Assembly: GCF_035582795.1 (NCBI RefSeq)
Contig: NC_134366.1
Coordinates: 171,256,401 to 171,320,400, forward strand
Direction: 5' to 3'
Origin: Mycteria americana
Lineage: Eukaryota; Chordata; Aves; Ciconiiformes; Ciconiidae
DNA: 64,000 bases
The first letter of the stretch is position 1; every line of letters starts with the position of its first letter. The position numbers and the translations under genes were made by a program. Below are positions 45,503 to 56,200 of the stretch, piece after piece. Below the pieces are notes generated by a model that was not told where the DNA came from, ran no database searches, and saw only the letters and a program-made list of their open reading frames with translations.

Positions 45503-48500
45503 CTAAAAAACCCCAACTCTCAGTGATTGAACTACAATTCATCGCAGGGACTGAACAATGGAGTGTCATACAACCCGGCTACGTGTCTACGCTAAATTAC
45601 TGAAAACGTGAGCGACCACCAAAAAGCTGACCCTTGCGACGCCCCTCCAGGAAGGAAGCCCCCCCCCGAACTCCCCTCCTGCCCAGATGCGGAGGGAGCT
45701 CTCCCAGGAACAAACTGTGACTTTCTCCACCTTTATTTGTAAATGTGACCTCAATCCGCATGGCTGCAAGACCCCACTGGTAGCCATGAAAATCCTGCCT
45801 TTAATGGTGGATGTCGGAGGAAGGCCAAGCTCATCCCAAACCGAGGCTGGGCGTTTCTAACGATGGAACTGAGGTTTTAATGAGGTACCTGGCAGTAATC
45901 ACTGCTGTTGCTGCTGTCATTCCAAGTGCTGGGGGGATTCAGATCAGACAGGAGAGGAATGAGAAAGGTTCAGCCCTCGTGTGGAAAACCTCACACAAGC
46001 CTGCTTCATCACGGGGTCCACATGCCAGCATCAGCACTGGCAAGAAAACCGGGAGGCTAAATTCACAGCTGCCTCCTTTTCAGCCTGCCGAGCTGGGAAT
46101 ATTTCATAGTCTAGAAAAAGGCTCCAAGTGAAAGGGGAAAAGGACATTGTGTGTTTCAAGGAGCACTAACCTCCGCTGGATTTACTGGCTTCCTCCCTTC
46201 TGATGATGAACAACCCACATCTTTCCATAACTGCTTACTGCCAGCGCTAGCAAACAACCAGATTCATGTTATTAAAAGGCTATTTAGGTAATAAATCTCT
46301 ATGAAAGTCATCTAACCAGCAGGAAGATAAACATTCCTAAGAAATTATTGCTTCTGGAGTCTGAAATTGCCATCCACAAACAGTGCAGATCCGACTGGAC
46401 TCTTGCAATAACCCAACGGTGCAAACTCCATGCTATGCCTTTCTGAGCGGTTGAAGTTTGAGCTTCTCTGCTCTCACGTGAAACATTTCTAGACGTGCAG
46501 CTTACCAAGTACCGCACTCGAGAATCTGAGCACTAGTGGTGTCTCATGTCCGAGGTGTTACACGTCACCAGAAGGACTAGAGCAGAATATGTTAAAATTG
46601 TTTACAGTATAGAGCAACACAGAATGAAACCACTAAACCTTAAGCATACTGCAGTAAAGGTCCAAAGAGATGGAGCATGCAGGATGAATTTGACTATACA
46701 GTAATACCGACAAACAAAAAATGATGCTTGTCACCAGGAATAAAAAAAAAAGCCCCTTCAAATCTCTCTTTCCATAACTTCTGCAATAAATGCATAAAAT
46801 TGTACTACTTCTAATCATGACAACAACAAAAAAAGATATTTCTGTATCAAAAGATAAGGTAAGGGACACATGAAGAAATAAATCAATGCCCACTCTACCC
46901 TGAGAAGTGCTGGGGCTAGAAAGAAAACTCTCTCAAATTCAAGAAAAAGCATTACTATGAAAGATCTCGGGAGCCCTCACCGGCAGCACGGTGGAAGCCA
47001 GCGTGGTGGTTTCACAGGCTGGCTAAGGTACAGGAGGAGATACTTTGGCAGGGGCTCCCCCAAGTTAATTCTTCTGGCAATACTACAAATACTTCAGCAC
47101 ATTTACAATGGATAATTATTTCCTTCGGCTTTACAGGGGAGTGAAATAGAGCTTCCTGCTACAAGGCAGCGTGCGTATTCATGCATTACAAACGGTAATT
47201 AAACAGCCGCATAAACAACTCCAAATATGGATTTTAACATCCAATTCTTAGAAATGAGGCTATGCCAAATGCTGGCTGGGACAAAATTGGACCTGCCGTG
47301 CCTTTGAAACCCTCTGGGTTCGAAACGTCCTTCCTCCCTCCTCACCCTTCCCCTGACTGAGAAAGCTAAATAAATGTGCGTGAGCTCACCCCCCAAAACA
47401 GTTTCACATTCCCTCTGCTGGGTGTGAAGCGAGAGGGAGCCTCAACTTCTCCTCCCTCTTTGCTGCTAGACCTCGGTCAGCTCGATGGTGCTGTGAGAGA
47501 AATCTTGGCTTACGAAGGTGCTATGTGGAGTAATGGTGATTTGAAACCACACTGATCCATGAAGCTCATGGGGAAAAGGGCAAGGCTGGCACCGGCCAGA
47601 AGATGCAGATTTTCAAACTGTAGAAGAACCTTTCCAGAAACAGAGATTAAAATAAGGAGTACTTGACAGCATTTGTTTAACCAAAAGCAGAATCTTCAAG
47701 GAGCTTTAAAAATAAAATATTAAAGCCACTTTAAAATGTCTAACTCAGTGTGTATTTTACATGAATGCCAGTTATAGGGTGAAATACAACTCATCTCTGT
47801 TATATATGAACATCACCAGAATATATTAAATGTAATTGAGATGATAAAATTCACGGCAGAAGTTCAGTTAAAGTATTTCTCACAACTGATTTCTTCAATA
47901 AGGTCTCATATTCTTCAGTAGTATTATTCCCCTGTCTGAACACAGTTCACAGTATGTGTTCTAAATAAAAAAAATATTCACCTTAAAGAAAAAAAAAGAC
48001 TTTCTCAAGACACTTGAAACAAACAAACAAAGAAACCAAAGTCCTGCGCGATTACGTGTACTTTAGTGCTCGGCGATTTCACCAGCCTAAAAACAACATC
48101 GTCACTCTTGATAGCATAGGACATCGGCACCGACTGAAAGCCTTCAGCTAAGAAACCCATGTATGCCACCAGGAATTTGTCAATGATGCTGGCCAAGACT
48201 GCGTGTTAACTTCAAATATACCAAAACATACATTTCTTAAATACATTGACAATTCAAGTAACTTATTAAAAACTGCTTTTCATTTTGAAATATATATTCT
48301 TCTTTTGAATGACTATATTGCAGCATGATTTACACATGTATTTTAAAGTACTGTAGTATGAGAAGTTTGAGGCAGCAGAAATCTTACAACGAGCTGTGAT
48401 TTGTCTGTTTAGCACACGGATTGACTGCAGCCCGGAGGTCCATGCGAAAATGAGTAAATAGCATCACAAACACTTCTTATAAGATGACAAACGGAAGTTC

Positions 48501-49922
48501 AGTTTCTAAAGTTTCTTTAAATGGGCGCTGGATCTCTGAGCTTTGGCCACCTATGGATTGGGGCACACTGCTAGCGATCCAAACACTATTTTAAATCAGA
48601 TTAGCACAACTCTTTCAAGCTCTTCACAGAAAAATGTCTTTGCACTGCAGCTATGTCCTGAATCAAGGAAGGGGGCATGGAAGTTGCGCTGACGACATTG
48701 ATACAGCAGCTCGGAAGAGCTCCAGCCTACAGTTCCTCCAACACAGGGACTGGAACAGCAACACATGCTAGTGGATTGAATTTTAAGGCCTAAAAACTGT
48801 TTCTGACAGATTTTTATACACCCAAACTATGCCATAAAGTGACGGAGGTAGGCCTTCGGTTTACCTTGTTGTACTGACACTGTGCCTTTACCTTGGCTGC
48901 TGTGTTCCCAGCCAGGAGGTTAAAGGATCATAAAAAGTGCAATTAATCAACGACTTCCTTTCCCCATGAGAGAGAATCCGCACACCCCCTCCCATGAAGC
49001 TGACCCCAGAGACGCCCTTTCTCCATGGCAGCTTCATCCAGAGATGATCAGGTTTAAATGCCAAGAAAACCCCCGAGTTCACCAGCACGCAAAACTTCGA
49101 GCTAAAAATTGTCACAGCATATTCCAACGACATTCATAAAATTCAGCACTTGTGATAAAAACCTGTCAGTGCTGGTCACCTCTCCCAGTTGCTGCTCCTT
49201 CCATCTACAGTTCACATCATGCACCCAATGTCACCCTCTCCTGACAAGCAGCAGACTTGGGAGCAGCTGTTGAACAGTACGACTAAAAGGATTCACGGCA
49301 GTTTCTTAGAAACTGCAGTAATTGCTTTTGTTTTTCTTGAAAATAATTGCAAATAAAACCATTCTGTAGTACTTGCACTAACAAAAACATGAAGTCTAAA
49401 ATTAACAAAGAACTGTAGCTGTCAGACCAATAATATCATGCTTATGAAAAAAATTGATCAAGATGTCTAAGCGTTTCATTCAGCTATTACACTAGTGAAA
49501 TCTGAAATGTTCAGACAAAGAAATAGCAAGAGACTATACGTCAAGATAGCTTCCATTTTGAGTTAGTTTCAAAACAGCCGAAAACTTAATTTTTCTAACT
49601 GCTAATTGTATACACTGTGAGTCTCATGCAGATTAATAAAACTTATTCGAAATCTAAATGTATTCTTAATAAAAAAGTGTTCAGAAATGACATTTCTAAG
49701 TTGTAGAGAAAGCAATTAACATCATAGCTACCTGTTCAAGCCTATATTAAGGACTACAGAATTTCATTTACACTTTTGCACGAAACTGCCTTTTCTTCTG
49801 CAATTTTAGCTACAAGTAGTGAAGATCCTAATTTGTTTTCCTGGGGGGGAAAAAAAAAAAAAAAAAGTTCTTGATCCTGCACCTGCCCTCCCTGGAATGT
49901 GGGTGAACAACAAGCGACGGCC

Positions 49923-50285
49923 TCACACGGCTGACTCGCTCTCCAGCTCTGACGCGGCAGCTCCTTTGCGCGTGAGCTTCAGCACAGTTGGCTTCTCTGC
50001 GCTCGTGCCGTTGCCTTCAGTTTTCTCTGGAGGACCTAGTCCTTTCTGTTCTTCCTTTGGCTCTTCATTGACTTCGGGGTAAATCACCAAGAAGGTAGCT
50101 GTCAAAAAACCCAGGAAGGATCCCACTGAAGCCACCATGGGAATGACTCTGACTGTGCCAACCACATCCACCACACCACCAAGCGCAGAGGCCACCAGGA
50201 TCTGGGAGATGTAAACCTGACATGACAGAATAGCGCAGTCTATGCCAAATCCTCGCTTTGAGTTCCCGGGACTATGGTGAATATA
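49923..50285 (-). CDS. SLC45A4: SLC45A4 terminal coding exon (helices 11-12, C-tail)
   Basis: It is 120 codons plus TGA; the minus-strand acceptor is TTTTTTTAG. Two hydrophobic segments, [20 protein letters not shown] and [20 protein letters not shown], are helices 11 and 12. The tail is charged ([20 protein letters not shown]) and ends [13 protein letters not shown]. [20 protein letters not shown] precedes helix 11, as in SLC45 proteins. Confidence 0.95.
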   Translation of the reverse strand, partial: YIHHSPGNSKRGFGIDCAILSCQVYISQILVASALGGVVDVVGTVRVIPMVASVGSFLGFLTATFLVIYPEVNEEPKEEQKGLGPPEKTEGNGTSAEKPTVLKLTRKGAAASELESESAV

Positions 50286-53200
50286 CTAAAAAAAGACAAG
50301 AAACGTGTTAGGAGGTAAAACAATGGATGAAATAAGATGTTTAAACACTAGTATCTTCCTCAGATTTCTCAGCCAACTTCGTCAACTTTACGCCATCCTT
50401 GTGCATCACGGAGGCTATACAAGTCCAGAGCGACAGCCTCCTTATCTACTTATCAATGGCCTCCTCATCTTACACCAACAGGCAGATATGTACTGGGGCA
50501 CTCCTGGTGTGAATTGGCTCCAAGATTAGGTTTTGTAAAAAAAAATTTACATGAAACAGTTAGTGGAAATTATTTTTATCTCCCTCCCAATCTCAATGCA
50601 GAAACATGTTAAAATAAATGATCCTCCCGTAATTTGTAATACAAATGGAACCATGCTAAAAAGTGGAAAGGAAATCTGTCCTTGTTTCCAGCAGAATCAG
50701 TTTGCCTTACGTCTCCCCAAACTTACAACTGCATTTCCAGATGCACCTCAGTGTCTAAGACTGCAAAGAACCTGAGTAACGCTAACATAACATGTCAGAA
50801 ACAGTAGTAACAACTAGGTATATAATAAATACTCCAATAATTATTTCATCTCTCTTCATCTACCATATGCACGCAAATCCTTTTATACCTCAGCACTAAA
50901 GCAATCATTACCCCACTGAGCCAACCTGATGGTAATACCATCTGATTTAAGTAGCAGCTCTTGCTACTTACTATCAAGGATGAATCTGTGCTTTGGCACA
51001 CTTCCCAACAAAGCAGGTATCTCAAATAATGGGATTTAATAAATCCATTTTGCCACTGTGATCTTCAGAGAAATGTGAATGCTCTGCCTTGATTAAAATA
51101 TTCAAATATTCCACGTACCTCTTTAATATCATGGTATTGTCCCAAAAGCGCATAGGGGCAGTAGGAGATACTCATAGAGACTATTCCCATAGTGCTGATC
51201 ATTATCATGGTGACGTACACGTTGGGGAATATAGCCATCACTGCAGTGCCAAGAGAAAAACCCAGCGTGCCCAGGATGTAGATCACTTTTATACTAAGGT
51301 CATAGTTGTCCAAGTATTTCTGCAACAAGGCTGCAGAGATCAAGAATAAAACATAAATATCAGTTTACTCAGTGAAGTTTTATGGTATCGATGAGGCTGT
51401 GGCAGCTTAATACGCTGTTTGGGACGTGGATGCTTGCTACCTATTTGGCTTGTCTTAGCAGCATAGCTCAGCCCTCACTGGGAAAAGGATGTATTACTAC
51501 TTCAGAAATCAGGGAACAAATGAGCTCAGAGACTTGCCTAAAGTGTACTACAAGTCTGAGGCAGAACAAAATGCTCTGAGACTCAAACACATCATGGTCC
51601 ACTCAGACCATTCATTAATTTTACCTATTTATTAACTTTATCAATGCAGGTAACACTCTGAGCACAGAAGAGATTCTGTTTCTAATGCAAGCACATTCGC
51701 TAAACAAAGTGATCAGATAACTGATGTTTATAGCCACATTTCAGTTTGTGTTCAGAAACAAGCTGCCCACCTGACTTCAATTTGACATGTCTCAACAAAG
51801 AGGCAGTCCCCATGATACTGATCTGTGCAGGCGTGCCTGCACATGTGCTGCAAAAGGCAGAATTTAAGTTTGGCAAAAGCTTTCAATTTCAGTCTGTATT
51901 CCAAGCCTAAATTGTCTGTAGTTGGTTTATCTGTTATTAGAGGGCAAGAAAGAGACTTTCAGAAATATATATTTATAATTTTGATTTTAAAAACAGTCTT
52001 TGCAAAAACCCTCTTACATATGCTTGAATTAGGCAGGCAGAAAATTAGAAAGGCCAAAGACCACCTAGAACTTAACCTGGCTACTGCTGTAAAAGACAAT
52101 AAAAAATGTTTCTATAACTACATTAGCAACAAAAGGAGGGCTAAGGAGAATCTCCATCGTATATTGGATGTGGAGGGGAAACATAGTGACAAAGGACGAG
52201 GAAAAGGCTGAGGTACTTAATGCCTTCTTTGCCTCAGTCTTTCACAGTAAGACCAGTTGTTCTCCGGGTACCCAGCCCCCTGAGCGGGAAGACAGGGATG
52301 GGGAGCAGAATGAAGCCCCCATAATCCAAGGGCAAATGGTTAGTGACCTGCTACATCACTTGGACACACACAAGTCTATGGGGCCAGATGGGATCCACCC
52401 AAGAGTACTGAGGGAGCTGGCAGAAGTTCTCACCAAGGCACTTTCCATCCTTTATCAGCAGTCCTGGCTAACTGGGGAGGTTCCAGTTGACTGGAAGTTA
52501 GCAAATGTGACACCCATCTACAAGAAGGGCCAGAAGGAGGACCAAGGGAACTACAGGCCTGTCAGTCTGACCTCGGTGCTGGGGGAAGGTTATGGAGCAG
52601 ATCATCTTGAGTGCCATCATGCAGCACGTACAGGACAACCAGGTGATCAGGCCCAGTCAGCATGGGTTTATGAAAAGCAGGTCCTGCTTGACTGACCTGA
52701 TCTCATTCCATGACCAGGTGACCCTCTTAGTGGATGAGGGGAAGGCTGTGGATGTTGTCTACCTAAACTTCAGTAAAGCCTTTGACACCGTTTCCCACAG
52801 CATTCTCCTGGAGAAACTGGCTGCTCATGGCTTGGATGGGCATACTCTTCGCTGGGTAAAGAACTGGCTGGATGGCCAAGCCCAGAGAGTTGTGGTGAGT
52901 GGAGTTAAATCCAGCTGGTGGCCACACAAGCGGTGTTCCCCAGGGCTCAGTACTAGGGCCAGGTCTGTTTAATATCTTTATCAATGATCTGGACAAAGGG
53001 ATCAAGTGCACCCTCAATAAGTTTGCAGATGACACCAAGTTGTGTGGGAGTGTTGATCTGCTTGAGGGTAGGAAGGCTCTGCAGAGGGATCTGGACAGGC
53101 TGGATGGATTGGCCGAGGTCAATTGTACGAGAGTCAACAAGGCTCAGTGCTGGGTCCTGCACTTGGGTCACAACAACCTCATGCAACAATACAGGCTTGG

Positions 53201-56200
53201 GGAAGAGTGGCTGGAAAGCTGCCTGGTGGAACAGAACCCAGGCGTGTTGGTCAACAGCCGGCTGAATATGAGCCAGCAGTGTGCCCAGGTGGCCAAGAAA
53301 GCCAACAGCATCCTGGCTTGTATCAGAAATAGTGTGGCCAGCAGGACTAGGGAAGTGATCGTCCCCCTGTACTCGGCACTGGTGAGGCTGCACCTGGAAT
53401 ACTGTGTTCAGTTTTGGGGCCCTCACTACAAGAGAGACATTGAGGTGCTGGAGCGTGTCCAGAGAAGGGCAATGAAGCTGGTGAAGGGTCTGGAGCACAA
53501 GTCTTACGAGGAGTGGCTGAGGGAACTGGGGTTGTTTAGCCTGGAGAAAAGGAGGCTGAGGGGAGACCTTATTGCTCTCTACAACTACCTGAAAGGAGGT
53601 TGTAGCAAGGTGGGGGTCGGTCTCTTCTCCCAGGTGATAACAAGTGATAGGACGAGAGGAAATGGCCTCAAGTTGCTCCAGGGGAGGTTTAGACTGGATA
53701 TTAGGAAAACTGTCTTCACTGAAAGGGTTGTCAAGCATTGGAACAGGCTGCCCAGGGAAATGGTTGAGTCGTCATCCCTGGAGGTACTTAAAAGACGTGT
53801 AGATGTGGTGCTTAGGGACATGGTTTAGTGGTGGACTTAGCAGCGCTAGGTTAACGGTTGGACTTGATGATCTTAAGGGTCTTTTCCAACCTAAACGATT
53901 CTGTGATTCTCTGAATCCTCTAAGAAGCATAATTTAGTTTCCAGGTGACTAGCTAAATGCCATTCAATATCCTTTGATATAATTTTGTGCTTTATGCCAC
54001 TTAACTGATCTGTTCATATTTCTACCTCTACATTTGGAGGAACTTTTAATATCGATTCTTAAAGAAGCCTCTCCCCTTATGACCACGTGAAATGCTTTTC
54101 CAAAATATCCTTCACCCCAAACAAGGAGGCGGATGCTAACTGAAGCAAAACTATTTTTACCTTGCCAATACATATATGAGGTGCATTCCACTGTCTGATT
54201 GTGCAGAATCTCTTACCTGAACAAACGGCAGCAGTAGCAGCATAAATTACCAGTCCCCAGCATCCCATCTGAACTCCAGCATTATAGGCGTGTAACTCAG
54301 TTGAGTTAGAAGGGGCCTGCAACAAACAGAAATGCAAAGCTGTTTTCTTGTAACAAGCACATCTCAGAAATGAGTAACTATAAGCAGGCTGGCCAATGGC
54401 AACTGTTCTCTTACCTTTGGATCGCCCTGAAAGATGACCTGACCCATGAAATCTGTATAGAACACAGCTTCAGCAATGATCGAAAACCAAGTTAAGAGGT
54501 GGCAGACGCACAGTCTCAGTAGCTCCTTTGGCATCTTTAGCATCGACAACCACAAGAGTCTGACAGTGGTTTCAGTCTCCCCCTCTTCGCTCTCTGTGTC
54601 TCCACTTGAATTTGTTGTGCCACTTTGATTCCTGTGTCTGTACCTCTGTCGCTGCCGCTTCTGCATGTCGTAGATATCATTCATGCTGCGTGAGGACTTT
54701 ATCAAGACAATGGCATTGGCCCGACGAAAGCGATAGCGGTGAGAGCCTATTTTGCCATAGTACGAGAAGGTGTAAGATGGCTGACGGTAGAACATGTGCC
54801 TCCTCCTTCGCATGGAGTTTGAAGTACTGGATTGCTTCATGCCTATTCTAGCGTGTCCATTGAGGAACTCTTTTGGTAGGGAGCCATTCACGTTTGGGAC
54901 TTTATCTTCATTTAAGCGATTATCAAGTAACATTTCCTCCTCTTTCTCATTGTCCCTGAGGAAAGCAGACAGGTGGTTGAGTTTGGATTTCATGATCTCT
55001 TGGCTTGTGTTGTGGGGAGTGTTTGGATACGAAGCATCCTGAAAGATGGAGGGTTCGATGTCATGCAGAAAAAGCAGCTCCGACTCAATTTCCAATGTAG
55101 CATCGGGCATGTGCAGAACTGAGTCACTCTTACTTCTTACAATGTTCACCTCAAGGAACTCAATATTGAGATCATGCTCTGACTGAACCTCATCGTGGAA
55201 CATAGAGGCTCCATACGGCTCTTCCTCACTAATTACATTCAGTCGATTCAGAGGGGGTAGACTACCACTGAATTTGACACTGGAAAGTGTGTCTCCTTCG
55301 TCATCAATCCTGTCCTGCTGAGGGTTATATTGCTCTTCTTCAATGCTAAAAAGGTGGAGAGCAACGGAGACAGAGAAAATAATAGCTGCAAAGAAGAAAA
55401 GGACTTGCTCTTGAGATTTAAAAATACCGCCCAAGAAGGTCTGTGTCCAGTCCAGCCCTCCTAACATATAACCGATTGCTCCTCCAAGACCTGTGGAAGA
55501 GAAAAAACAAGGAGTCCAGGAAAAAATCAATTCAGTCACAACTTGGTCATCAGGAAGACCTGACAGCTTCCAAAAACATATCAATTAACTCCATACCAGC
55601 TGAAAATGCATGGATGTTAAGGGCCATGTCTTGTTCTTCACTGTCCACCACATCCAACAAGTAGGCCCGAATTGGCCCTTCTGTTGCATCAGCGCAAAAG
55701 TCCAACACCACAACACCAAGCACCGTGAGAACTATACCAATGGGCTGCTTGTCCGGGACATCACCAATAGCCAGGCCTGAGGAAAAACAGAAGAGGAATC
55801 TGAGCATGTCATTCAAAAAGGAAAAACTACTAATAGCAAGCTTAACTCCTTAAGAGAAAGGTGGCCAACACACTCACTGGAAACATTCCTTTACAGAATA
55901 AAATGGCAATTTCAACTTTGGCACAGCTTCATGGAAGGTATGGGACAGAAGATTATGTTTTTAAATTTTTAGGACTGACATTCATTTTTCAAAATGTTAT
56001 TTTAAAAGTATCTCTTAAACCTTTGGGAGCATTAAATACTATTTCATGCTCCTCGCATATATTTTCCTTCAAATGCTGAAGGCTGTTTTTATAAAAGACA
56101 GTCACTGTGAGAGAGTAGAGCATCAAAAACCAAACTGTCATACCTCGTCTATCAGTTACAAACACAGATAACTGCACTGCTGAGAGCATTCCTGACACAG

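Larger units (their letters stand above)
43735..49922 (-). other. SLC45A4: SLC45A4 3' UTR (inferred, about 6.2 kb)
   Basis: AT-rich sequence downstream of the SLC45A4 stop with no recognisable coding frame and no transposon, which fits a long constrained UTR. Minus-strand AATAAA signals lie at 43756-43761, 45178-45183 and 45732-45737. The most distal is followed on the minus strand by a GT-rich stretch (TGTGTTGTTTGT, 43711-43722), the best context for cleavage. Shorter isoforms may use the others. Long 3' UTRs are known for mammalian SLC45A4. Confidence 0.6.

Noticed and set aside
52953..53738. 261-codon minus-strand open frame
   Set aside because: Complement of the CR1 reverse-transcriptase region; the sense strand explains it.
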